From Mesostigma viride (taxonomy: Eukaryota > Streptophyta > Mesostigmatophyceae > Mesostigmatales > Mesostigmataceae), in contig RPFO01000165.1 of the NCBI GenBank assembly GCA_009746045.1, forward strand, positions 5,193,585 to 5,257,584: a stretch of DNA of 64,000 nt, given 5' to 3'. Below, one piece after another: positions 55,319 through 64,000 of the stretch. Each line of letters starts with the position of its first letter. Within the stretch, counting starts at the first letter, position 1. Made by a program: the position numbers and the translations under genes. Under the pieces are notes generated by a model that was not told the origin of the DNA, did not search any database, and saw only the letters and a program-made list of their open reading frames with translations.

Positions 55319-55507
55319 GGGCAGCGCAAGTCTCTCTGGGACAATCATTTCATATTGCCCGTCGGGCCCATAGGGCCCAGACTCAACGTCATGCACCAGG
55401 TCCTCTGCCGCTACGGCTCTCAGCCGGCGCTCATGGACCTGGGCGGCAATCTCCAGCCCTTGTAGGGCCGCCTGCTGGGCAGTGGTGCAGGGAGCCGTTG
55501 CCGTCGC
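55130..55507. repeat. Fold-back inverted repeat from family A ORF2
   Basis: The left arm (about 55130-55304) is sense ORF2 of A2. The right arm (55319 to about 55500) is the reverse complement of the same region from a slightly different copy (TCTCTCTGGGACAATCAT rather than TCTCCGGGGCAATTAT). The arms are separated by 14 bases. The switch point has the shared string GCGGGCAGCG. Confidence 0.8.
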
Positions 55508-56105
55508 ATGGCCTAATCTAGTGGTGTTTAGGTTGCTTCCAACATTTCATAGCTTTCTAACATAGTTTGATATTGCTTAGTAGCTTACACTGAGCAAAAT
55601 GCTTGAAAATGGCAAAAAATGCACTATTTATGCTAGCAAACGTCACTATTTTGACATCAAACTGAGCCCAAACTTGGCCCATGGTCTAATCTAGTGGTGT
55701 TTAGGTTGCTTCCAATATTTCATAGCTTTATGACGTAGTTTGATATTGTTTAGTAGCTTACACTGAGCAAAATGCTTGAAAATGGCAAAAAAATGCAGTA
55801 TTTATGCTAGCAAACGTCACTATTTTGAGTTCAGATTGACCCCAAACTTTGTGCATGGTCTATTCTAGTGGTAATTAGATTCCTTGCAAATATCCACGAT
55901 GGTTTGACGTGATTTAGTACTGTTTCCTATTTATTACTATTTAATTTAATTTAAAATGACAAAAATGTACCTTTATTGCTAGCAAATGTCACCAAGATTA
56001 CGTCCGATCGATACCAAACTTTGTACGAGGTCTATTTTGGATGCAAACATCATGCATGACAATTTTCAGCATAAAAAGACAAACTTCGGTGCGAAGTACA
56101 TTTTG
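55508..56105. repeat. AT-rich satellite, about 173-bp units
   Basis: Three units beginning ATGG(C/T)CTA(A/T)TCTAGTGG at 55508, 55681 and 55855. The first two are highly similar and the third diverged; a further partial unit may start near 56026. Noncoding. Confidence 0.85.
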
Positions 56106-56634
56106 CGTGCTTAATGGTTGGTAGGGGATCGGCTCAGGAGACTGGCACAGGTCTCCCAGCGGGTGGGGAGACTGTTGGCAGAGGTGCCACGCCATTTGCT
56201 GGGCGAGGGAAGGTGGTGGGAGGCACCCCCCTGGTGGCTGGAGGGGCCAGGGGAAAGGGGGTAGGGGGTACGGCCCCAACTGTGGGGGGGGGGCGCAGCG
56301 GTGGCAAGGGAGGGGCTGCGGGGGCCCACCTGTTGGCCATGGACCCCGCCATGATGGCCTGCATGGGCGCCGTCATGGGTGGACAGGGGGTGATGGGTGC
56401 GGGGGGGTTGGGGGGGGGCCCTGCCGGCTTGCAGGGAGGAGGGCACCCCCCATTGGGCCCTGCACTGCGAGTGCCGGGTGGGCACACCCCTCAAACCCAC
56501 CCCGGGATAGCCCCACTGTGGGCTGGTGGCCTGCACGCCACGGGGGTCGCCCCTCCATGGGGGTACACCAGTGGGGCAGGGGAAGGAGCAGTGCCAGGGG
56601 GCGGTTACTGGGTGCCTGCCCCCCCCCCGGGGTA
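56106..56634 (+). pseudogene. Family A1 gag, N-terminal part (right copy)
   Basis: Open from 56114 (MVGRGSAQETGTGLPAGGE): Gly-rich, AMDPAMMACMGAVMGG, then a Gly/Pro/Tyr stretch to PPPGY, where the element at 56635 interrupts. It continues in phase order at 61338. The natural 5' end is not present; the AT satellite abuts. Confidence 0.75.
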
Positions 56635-57124
56635 TGGTTGATCTTACGATCTGGATTCCCTGATTTGCGACCAAGGGGAGCGGAGTGCAAGTCGGTGCCG
56701 CTGCCTCATGGCTGATCTGCGAGAAATGCTCATGGAAAGGGTGAAAGTCCCTGCAAATGACCTATGGACTGCTTCCAAGTACTTGGAAGTGGTTCAAAGT
56801 ACTTCAGTGGTACTACAGGGTAGTACAATCTACTTCAAACTAGTTCAAACTAGCTCAGGCTAGTAAAGATTCGTTCAGGTGTAGCACAACCTGCCTAGGA
56901 GGTGGTATGACCACCTGGGTTGAAGTAGACAGTGACTAAACGTAGTACAATGTCGAAAGAATCAGTACAAATGGGTTCTTTGTAGTACAACTGGTCAGTG
57001 GCACCTGGGCGCCGCGCCAGTACTGTACCGGACTTGCATCCGTCACCGTGCGCATGCAATGCAGCCAATTTATTGAGGAAGACATGGCGGCGCATGCTTT
57101 ATCAGTTTTTTACGCTTGCTGCTC

Positions 57125-60022
57125 ATGGTCCGGCTCGTGGAAGGCCTGAACTGGATGTGGGGGGGGACACGGGAACCGCCTGTGGGGGCGGCCGGGTGTG
57201 GGGCGGGGCCAGCAATGGCCACGCCTGCCGGCGGGCCCCCAGGGCGCGGCACTAGCGGGGCGACGGCAACGGCTCCCTGCACCGCTGCCCAGCAGGCGGC
57301 CCTACAAGGGCTGGAGATTGCCGCCCAGGTCCATGAGCGCCGGCTGAGAGCCGTAGCGGCAGAGGACCTGGTGCATGACGTTGAGTCTGGGCCCTATGGG
57401 CCTGACGGGCAATATGAAATGATTGTCCCAGAGAGACTTGCGCTGCCCGCGGGCGGAGTGGCGGGCAGCGTGCCGCTGATGGACTGCCTCCCCCCCCAGT
57501 GGAGGGAGGTATATGGCAACATAAAAAATATTTTGAGGGAGGAGGAGGTAGTGCAGCCAGGGCGTCGACGGCGAGTGACGCATGGCTGTGCGAGCGACAC
57601 AGAGTACGCACGCCTGAGCGTGCGGCTGGCGGAGACCGGGATGACAGAATACAGCGAGGAGGAGCCCCCGGTCACCAACGGCCTGTTCGGCGTGCCCAAG
57701 CGCGATCCAGGGGTGGTGGACCCGTCAGCCCAGCGCCAGCGACTCATCTGCAACATGGTGCAGAGCAACGACAAGTTCCTCACCCCTGGCGGCTGTTACC
57801 TGCCAGATGTGGGGGCGGTGGCCGAGATGGCAGGGGGCGCGCCCAGCTACTCGAGCAAAACGGACCTGGAGACGTACTACTACCGCTTCTCCGTGCCAAC
57901 GGAGTGGCGGGAGTGGTTCGCGCTGCCCCCAGTCTGGTCGGACGAGGTCGGCCAGCCCAGGGAGCGCCGCCGGCTCGGGGAGCGCCGCCGGCTCTATCCC
58001 AGGTTCCGTGTTCTGGTGATGGGGTGGTCTCACTCGGTCCTGCTGGCGCAGGTGGCGCACATGCAGACCCTGTTCGGGCCGGGGAAGCTGAACCCCGGGC
58101 TGAGTGTGAGCGTCCCGATGCATCAGCTCGGGGTGCGCACAGTGCGTGAGGGAGGACGGGAGTGGATGGAGTTGGTGGGGGCCGCCGAACTTGACTGGCA
58201 GCTGCTGCCCGAGGACCCTCCTCGGCCGGCGCAGTTGGTCATGATCGACGACCTGGGCACCACACACGTGCGCAGCGCAGCGGAGGCGAACGCGCTGTTG
58301 GACCGCGCATGCACCGAGTGCTACGCGCCAGCTGGCCTGGTGGTGAATGAGAAAAAGGTCGAGCGGGCGCGGGAAGGTCAAGCTGTGGAGATCCTGGGCA
58401 TCGAGTTTCACCAAGATGGGAGCTTGTGGCCGTCGGCGAAGCGACTGGCCTTCCTGGTCCACGACACCGAGGCGGTGCTGGCCCGGGGACGTGCAAGCTA
58501 CCATGAGTTGGCCTCCCTACTGGGACGCTGGGTATGGATCCAGCTGCTTCGCAGGAGTCTGCTAAGCACCTGGTTCCACGCCTACAGGATGCTCCACCAA
58601 GTGCTGGCCCTCCGCAAGGGAGGACGCTTCCAACTCTGGGCAAGTGTGCGCCGGGAGCTCTGGGCGGCTGTCTGCCTGGCTCCCCTGGTGCATGCGCAGC
58701 GCAACCAGCCGCTGGACACCACCGTCGTGGCCAGTGACGCGTCGAGCCGGGGCTCCGGTGTGGTGTACGCCCGTCTGGCAGAGGCAGACGTGAAGGCTTT
58801 GTCCAACTGCCGCGAAATGAAGGGGTGGAAGACTCTGTGTGTCGGGTCGGAAGAGGTCGGTGTGGAGCGAACGGGGGAGAGGGAACATCGGGCGGTGGCG
58901 ACCGCCCGCTGGCGTGTGGCGGTGAAACACCGGTGGAGGGACGCGGGGGCGCACATCAATGAGAAAGAGGCGCGCGCAGCCGTGCAGAGCCTGGAGTGGG
59001 GGCTGCGCACGCGGGCGCGGTGGGGGCGACGGCACGTACGGCTGGTGGATAACACCGCCGTTGTGGGCGCAGTGGTGAAGGGGCGGTCATCATCTTACCG
59101 CCTCAACACGTGGTGCCGCCGCGCTGCCGCCCTGGGCTGTGCCAGCAACACCAGGTACCACTGGGTGTACATCCGCTCGGAGCGAAACCCCGCTGACGCG
59201 CCCAGCCGGGGCCGGTGGGTGCGGGACCTTACCGCCGATGGCGATGTGGAGAGTAACCCGGGGCCGGGAGGGCGGCAGGAACTGCTGGAGAGCACCGTGC
59301 TGCCCGCGACCCTGCGCAGCTACCATCGCGCAGTGATCGCGTACCTCCTGTGGGCTGAGCCCTATGGCGCTGTACCGCCGGAGGAAGCGGAGAGCGTGTT
59401 CTGCGAGTGGCTCGTGTCTGTCTACGAGGATGGAGGGGGAGCAGGGCGTTCCATGTGCATGAGGGCGCTGTGTGGGCTGCAACTGTACTACCCCAGCCAA
59501 GTGCAGGGGTGGCGCGAGGCCCGCCGGCTCCTGTACGGGTGGCAGCGACGCGTGCAAACCCATAGCCCCAATCCGGTGCCGTGGGAGCTGCTCTACCTGG
59601 TGGTGCAGATCCTCCGCTGGCAGGGGGCGCCCATATGGCAGCAGCCGTGTGCGTCATCACTTTCCAGCAATACCTGCGCATCGGGGAGGCCTTCAAGCTC
59701 CGAGTGGGGGACGTGGCACTGCGCGGCGACCGTCGCCTGGGGCAGTGGGGACTGGGCGCGCTTCTTCTGCGGGATCCCAAGACAGCCAAGGGGGGTGCAC
59801 AGGCGGTGGTGGTGCAGGATCCCCTCTCGCTGTACGTGCTCGAGCGCCTGTGCGCTGGGCGGGAGCCCGAGGAGCCCTTGTTTGGGAGCCTCAACTACAG
59901 CCAGTTCTCTCGTCGGTGGCACGCGGCGTGGGATGTTCTGGGCCTGCGGGGGATGTTTCCGCCCTACTCCATGCGACATGGTGGGGCAACGTACGACTAC
60001 CTGCAGGGCGTTTCACTCCTAG
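57125..60022 (+). CDS. RT-RNase H-2A-YR polyprotein (longest ORF2)
   Basis: About 965 codons from ATG 57125 (MVRLVEGLNWMWGG), not the natural start because the 5' part is deleted. RT: VTNGLFGVPKRDPGVV, KTDLETYYYRF (Asp at 57862), an 18-bp in-frame duplication giving GERRRLGERRRL (about 57958-57995), MGWSHSVLLAQ, MIDD (58247-58252), VNEKKVERA. RNase H: DAS (58736), INEKE (58961-58969), LVDN (59048), NPADAP (59195). 2A at 59237-59266. YR begins, but a 2-base AT insertion at 59632 shifts the frame; YR boxes LRIGE, YSMRH and DHYVGLH continue in the frame 59581-60201. Confidence 0.85.
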   Translation: MVRLVEGLNWMWGGTREPPVGAAGCGAGPAMATPAGGPPGRGTSGATATAPCTAAQQAALQGLEIAAQVHERRLRAVAAEDLVHDVESGPYGPDGQYEMIVPERLALPAGGVAGSVPLMDCLPPQWREVYGNIKNILREEEVVQPGRRRRVTHGCASDTEYARLSVRLAETGMTEYSEEEPPVTNGLFGVPKRDPGVVDPSAQRQRLICNMVQSNDKFLTPGGCYLPDVGAVAEMAGGAPSYSSKTDLETYYYRFSVPTEWREWFALPPVWSDEVGQPRERRRLGERRRLYPRFRVLVMGWSHSVLLAQVAHMQTLFGPGKLNPGLSVSVPMHQLGVRTVREGGREWMELVGAAELDWQLLPEDPPRPAQLVMIDDLGTTHVRSAAEANALLDRACTECYAPAGLVVNEKKVERAREGQAVEILGIEFHQDGSLWPSAKRLAFLVHDTEAVLARGRASYHELASLLGRWVWIQLLRRSLLSTWFHAYRMLHQVLALRKGGRFQLWASVRRELWAAVCLAPLVHAQRNQPLDTTVVASDASSRGSGVVYARLAEADVKALSNCREMKGWKTLCVGSEEVGVERTGEREHRAVATARWRVAVKHRWRDAGAHINEKEARAAVQSLEWGLRTRARWGRRHVRLVDNTAVVGAVVKGRSSSYRLNTWCRRAAALGCASNTRYHWVYIRSERNPADAPSRGRWVRDLTADGDVESNPGPGGRQELLESTVLPATLRSYHRAVIAYLLWAEPYGAVPPEEAESVFCEWLVSVYEDGGGAGRSMCMRALCGLQLYYPSQVQGWREARRLLYGWQRRVQTHSPNPVPWELLYLVVQILRWQGAPIWQQPCASSLSSNTCASGRPSSSEWGTWHCAATVAWGSGDWARFFCGIPRQPRGVHRRWWCRIPSRCTCSSACALGGSPRSPCLGASTTASSLVGGTRRGMFWACGGCFRPTPCDMVGQRTTTCRAFHS
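59237..59266 (+). other. 2A-like ribosome-skipping motif
   Basis: Encodes DGDVESNPGP in the longest uninterrupted ORF2, about 14 residues after the last RNase H Asp. Confidence 0.88.
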
Positions 60023-60215
60023 ACATCCAGAAGCGCGGGCGTTGGCGCCAGTTCAAGTCGGTGGACCACTACGTGGGCCTGCACCGTGCTCTAGCGGTGC
60101 AAGTGCCGCGGTGGGTGTGGTTGCTGGCTGAGGAGTTCCCCCCGCTCAGTGGAGTTCACACTGGCAGTAGCAAGTGTGGGGATGCGCCTGCCCCGGTCTA
60201 GGCCGGGGGGGGCAG

Positions 60216-60222
60216 TATAAAA
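60216..60222 (+). promoter_or_regulatory. TATA box in 3' noncoding region
   Basis: TATAAAA about 50 bases after the YR stop, conserved at about 40008 and (minus) about 995. Transcription from here would cross the 3' terminus into a tandem neighbour or around a circular copy. Confidence 0.5.
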
Positions 60223-60250
60223 CGAAGCAGCTCCGTTGGAGGAGTCGGCA

Positions 60251-60450
60251 GGGCGCACTCCAGTGGACACGCTGGGGCCCTGCTGGTTTTGGGCGTCGCG
60301 CCATCATCCTGATTTCCGGTTTGGCTCAACTTCGACCGTATCCTGCCTTGGACAGAGCCGGCGGGGCGCACTCTAGTGGATACACTAGGGCTCTGCGGGT
60401 ACCTGCGTTGACAGGTGCAGGGGAGGCGCACTCTAGCAGCCACGCTAGGG
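60251..60450 (+). promoter_or_regulatory. Three hairpin repeats in 3' noncoding region
   Basis: Each follows GCGCACT. CCAGTG-GACA-CGCTGG (60260-60275), CTAGTG-GATA-CACTAG (about 60374-60389) and CTAGCA-GCCA-CGCTAG (about 60433-60448). Stem bases change in matched pairs, suggesting selection for structure, in RNA or in single-stranded DNA. Confidence 0.65.
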
Positions 60451-60601
60451 CTTCCCCCTCTACAACCACTCCAGATGCGGCCGGGGACGGCCAGGTTGGA
60501 GATGCGGGTGTTATATGGTGGCAGCCGCCTGGGACTTGCGCACAATTTGCCAGTCTCTCGGTCTACCAAGGCCTGCAAGCGGCTTAAGCATATAATTTTG
60601 C

Positions 60602-60607
60602 AATAAA
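60602..60607 (+). terminator. Poly(A) signal AATAAA
   Basis: In GCAATAAACAAG; the cleavage point is inferred from the polyadenylated copy at 7097-7142. Confidence 0.7.
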
Positions 60608-60659
60608 CAAGTTCTGGTGCCTTCTCAAACAAAGTGAACCTGAAAGCATGCACAGAGGA

Positions 60660-61337
60660 TGGTTGATCTTACGATCTGGATTCCCTGATTTGCGACTAAG
60701 GGGAGCGGAGTGCGAGTCGGTGCCGCTGCCTCATGGCTGATCTGCGAGAAATGCTCCTGGAAAGGGTGAAAGTCCCTGCAAATGACCTCTGGACTGCTTC
60801 CAAGTATTTGGAAGTGGTTCAAAGTACTTCATTGGTACTACAGGGTAGTACAATCTACTTCAAACTAGTTCAAACTAGCTCAGGCTAGTAAAGATTCGTT
60901 CAGGTGTAGCACAACCTGCCTAGGAGGTGGTATGACCACCTGGGTTGAAGTAGACAGTGACTAAACGTAGTACAATGTCGAAAGAATCAGTACAAATGGG
61001 TTCTTTGTAGTACAACTGGTCAGTGGCACCTGGGCGCCGCGCCAGTACTGTACCGGACTTGCATCCGTCACCGTGCGCATGCAATGCAGCCAATTTATTG
61101 AGGAAGACATGGCGGCGCATGCTTTATCAGTTTTCCCCACCCACCCACCCTCTTTTGTTTGTTTGTTCGTTTGTTGTCTCTGGGGGTGTTGTATGGTGGT
61201 AGCCGCCTGGGACTTGCGCACAATTTGCCAGTCTCTCGGTCTACCAAGGCCTGCAAGCGGCTTAAGCATATAATTTTGCAATAAACAAGTTCTGGTGCCT
61301 TCTCAAACAAAGTGAACCTGAAAGCATGCACAGAGGA
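60660..61337 (+). mobile_element. A-short non-autonomous element, complete reference copy
   Basis: 678 bp. A 5' noncoding region to TTATCAGTTTTC, linker CCCCACCCACCCACCC (61135-61150) plus TCTTTTGTTTG repeats and TTGTCTCTGGG, then a family A 3' region from GGTGTTGTATGG, AATAAA at 61280-61285 and GCACAGAGGA. No ORF and no hairpin repeats. Confidence 0.9.
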
Positions 61338-61603
61338 CTGGGGAGCCGGGTGGCCGGGGGCTGGAGGCCCAGGCACTGGGGAAGAGCCCCGGGGCGGCCA
61401 GGGGGGATGGGTGACGGCCCCCGCGTCCGTGGCGGGGGACAAGGAGCCTGCAGAGGGGTATCCCTTGCACAGCTCACACCCAGCGGCCCAGCAAGGGGCG
61501 CGGGGGGGTGGGACAATCCTGCCCGGCGCCAAACCAGTGGCCCCAGCACCGGCGCGAGCCAAGGCAGCCAAGTGTCCCAAGTGCTGCCATCGCACGTGCC
61601 GTT

Positions 61604-61639
<36 letters not shown>

Positions 61640-62295
61640 GCAGCAGCAGCAGCGACAGCAGCAGCGACTCGGGCCGGCGCAGCAGCAGCCGGCGCCGCAG
61701 GGACCGCCTACCGGGTCGCGCCGACCCAGCGAGCGGCCAGGTGTTGGCTGTGCCCATGACCAAGGGGGTCGCCCTGCCGGGGACTGCCACCAGCATCCCT
61801 TGGGAGGTGGAGGACTACCGGTACAAGCTGCGGGTGCTGCCCGAGTACCTGCAAACGGCCAAGGACCGGTACGGGGGCAGTCTGCGGGCCCGGCTGGAGG
61901 GCCTGAAGCCCATGTTCATCCGTGGGCCAGGCCAGACCAGCGGGTGGCAGAGTCGCGAGCGCATGGACATCGCGGTCAACCTGTGCCACGCCCTGGACGT
62001 GGCGGTGAAGGAGCTGGGAGTCACGGCGGTGACCGAGCTCGCGTGCATGGAGTACTTTGCACGCATCGTGGAGTCACTCATGGTGGTGGAGAGCGAGCGG
62101 GGCCAGGGCGCGTGGGTCGCCCAGGCCGCCTTCGTGCTGCCGGTGGTGGAGAGCGGCAGCCAGCGGACGAGGGTGGCGCGACGGGCTCTCAAGGCCGCCA
62201 AGAAGGAGCACGACGCGCGGGTCAGTGCGGCGGTGCTGGCCAAGGTGGATGGGGGGGCGGTGGCCTCCTCCTCCGCCAGCAACAAGCAGAAGTGA
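61338..62295 (+). pseudogene. Family A1 gag, C-terminal part (right copy)
   Basis: Continues the gag split at 56634: WGAGWPGAGGPGTGEE, the cysteine cluster KCPKCCHRTCRC, poly-Ser from an AGC repeat (about 61603-61665), RRSSSRRRRDRLPG, MTKGVALPGTATSIPWEVED, the core NLCHALDVAVKELG and TELACMEYFARIVES, ending SNKQK and a stop at 62295. With the insertion removed it would read as one gag. Confidence 0.8.
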
Positions 62296-64000
62296 GGGGG
62301 CGCGGCGTGTTCCCCCTCCCAGTTCCGGCCGTCTAGCCCCTCGACCGGTCCCGCCTGCGCTCACGACGCAGGCTGCAGCGAGCCACGCGGCGGCGGGCGC
62401 GCTTGCTGCTCATGGTCCGGCTCGTGGAAGGCCTGAACTGGATGTGGGGGGGGACACGGGAACCGCCTGTGGGGGCGGCCGGGTGTGGGGCGGGGCCAGC
62501 AATGGCCACGCCTGCCGGCGGCCCCCAGGGCGCGGCACTAGCGGGGCGACGGCAACGGCTCCCTGCACCGCTGCCCAGCAGGCGGCCCTACAAGGGCTGG
62601 AGATTGCCGCCCAGGTCCATGAGCGCCGGCTGAGAGCCGTAGCGGCAGAGGACCTGGTGCATGACGTTGAGTCTGGGCCCTATGGGCCCGACGGGCAATA
62701 TGAAATGATTGTCCCAGAGAGACTTGCGCTGCCCGCGGGCGGAGTGGCGGGCAGCGTGCCGCTGATGGACTGCCTCCCCCCCAGTGGAGGGAGGTATATG
62801 GCAACATAAAAAATATTTTGAGGGAGGAGGAGGTAGTGCAGCCAGGGCGTCGACGGCGAGTGACGCATGGCTGTGCGAGCGACACAGAGTACGCGCGCCT
62901 GAGCGTGCGGCTGGCGGAGACCGGGATGACAGAGTACAGCGAGGAGGAGCCCCCGGTCACCAACGGCCTGTTCGGCGTGCCCAAGCGCGATCCAGGGGTG
63001 GTGGACCCGTCAGCCCAGCGCCAGCGACTCATCTGCAACATGGTGCAGAGCAACGACAAGTTCCTCACCCCTGGCGGCTGTTACCTGCCAGATGTGGGGG
63101 CGGTGGCCGAGATGGCAGGGGGCGCGCCCAGCTACTCGAGCAAAACGGACCTGGAGACGTACTACTACCGCTTCTCCGTGCCAACGGAGTGGCGGGAGTG
63201 GTTCGCGCTGCCCCCAGTCTGGTCGGACGAGGTCGGCCAGCCAGGGAGCGCCGGGAGCGCCGCCGGCTCTATCCCAGGTTCCGTGTTCTGGTGATGGGGT
63301 GGTCTCACTCGGTCCTGCTGGCGCAGGTGGCGCACATGCAGACCCTGTTCGGGCCGGGGAAGCTGAACCCCGGGCTGAGTGTGAGCGTCCCGATGCATCA
63401 GCTCGGGGTGCGCACAGTGCGTGAGGGAGGACGGGAGTGGATGGAGTTGGTGGGGGCCGCCGAACTTGACTGGCAGCTGCTGCCCGAGGACCCTCCTCGG
63501 CCGGCGCAGTTGGTCATGATCGACGACCTGGGCACCACACACGCGCGCAGCGCAGCGGAGGCGAACGCGCTGCTGGACCGCGCATGCACCGAGTGCTACG
63601 CGCCAGCTGGCCTGGTGGTGAATGAGAAAAAGGTCGAGCGGGCGCGGGAAGGTCAAGCTGTGGAGATCCTGGGCATCGAGTTTCACCAAGATGGGAGCTT
63701 GTGGCCGTCGGCGAAGCGACTGGCCTTCCTGGTCCACGACACCGAGGCGGTGCTGGCCCGGGGACGAGCAAGCTACCATGAGTTGGCCTCCCTACTGGGA
63801 CGCTGGGTATGGATCCAGCTGCTTCGCAGGAGTCTGCTAAGCACCTGGTTCCACGCCTACAGGATGCTCCACCAAGTGCTGGCCCTCCGCAAGGGAGGAC
63901 GCTTCCAACTCTGGGCAAGTGTGCGCCGGGAGCTCTGGGCGGCTGTCTGCCTGGCTCCGCTGGTGCATGCGCAGCGCAACCAGCCGCTGGACACCACCGT
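62290..64000 (+). pseudogene. Family A1 ORF2, partial at window end
   Basis: Overlaps the gag end in the -1 frame (VRGRGVFPLPVPAV), then a TAG at 62334-62336 replaces the CAG of other copies. It continues through the Arg-rich linker, QYEMIVPERLALP, a C-run frameshift near 62780 and RT (VTNGLFGVPKRDPGVV, KTDLETYYYRF). An indel at GGGAGCGCCGGGAGC lies near 63245, then come MIDD and the start of RNase H (SAW...LDTT) at the window edge. Confidence 0.85.

Larger units (their letters stand above)
56635..60659 (+). mobile_element. Gag-less family A element
   Basis: 4,025 bp with both termini, TGGTTGATC to GCACAGAGGA. The 5' noncoding region to CAGTTTT joins directly to ORF2 of A1 at 57110, so gag is deleted. 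Head-to-tail with an A-short that follows at 60660. The pair sits in A1 gag with no loss of target bases (ggggta / ctgggg, cf. the uninterrupted antisense copy near 7640). Confidence 0.9.

Noticed and set aside
1-64000. rRNA, tRNA, bacterial operons or prophage
   Set aside because: No such sequences recognised; the poly(A) signals, TIR transposons and DIRS-like elements are eukaryotic.

Overview
This is eukaryotic nuclear DNA, GC-rich in the element bodies and AT-richer between them. It is almost entirely a nested, duplicated cluster of tyrosine-recombinase (DIRS-like) retrotransposons. Poly(A) signals (AATAAA), a poly(A) tail, TIR transposons, tandem satellites and a possible spliced gene all point to a eukaryote. 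Abundant DIRS-like elements would fit an alga or other protist, but I cannot name the host. I see no rRNA, tRNA, CRISPR array or bacterial operon.

I distinguish two autonomous families. Family A has two gag variants, A1 and A2. Family B is related but divergent. Autonomous elements run 5' noncoding region - gag - one long ORF2 with reverse transcriptase (RT), RNase H (RH), a 2A-like ribosome-skipping motif (DGDVESNPGP) and tyrosine recombinase (YR) - 3' noncoding region with a TATA box (family A), small hairpins and AATAAA. Elements begin TGG(T)TGATC (A), TGATTGATC (B) or TGGGTGATC (a third, non-coding family, C). They end ...GCACAGAGGA (A), ...GCACAGTGGA (B) or ...GCACAGGGA (C). Families A and B each have a short non-autonomous partner of about 670-690 bp (A-short, B-short) made of the 5' and 3' noncoding regions joined by a C-rich linker that would form a G-quadruplex on the other strand.

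Layout. 1-8049: minus-strand family A copies broken by nested insertions. 8050-21947: B copy 1 (hit by a 1.76-kb TIR transposon and a C element), B-short, a truncated B carrying an A-short, a B 5' fragment, then the 5' half of an A2. 21948-22064: a patchwork junction. 22065-36.7 kb: a second, near-identical copy of the same train. 34514-40450: the only A2 copy with both ends. 40451-42599: A and C fragments plus uncharacterised sequence. 42600-55318: a third A2 copy split inside gag by a 9,952-bp TIR element (43271-53222) that carries an unknown 405-aa ORF, a possible Q-rich spliced gene and four tandem-repeat blocks. 55319-56105: a fold-back inversion and an AT-rich satellite of about 173 bp. 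56106-64000: an A1 gag split by a head-to-tail pair (a gag-less A plus an A-short), with A1 ORF2 running off the window.

Nearly every ORF2 carries at least one indel, often in G/C runs, so most copies are pseudogenes or contain read errors. The best-preserved proteins are the B gag at 25329-26825, the RT-RH-2A ORF at 27834-29243, the RH-2A-YR ORF at 38788-39960 and the RT-RH-2A-YR ORF at 57125-60022. All assignments come from reading motifs; no database search was made.
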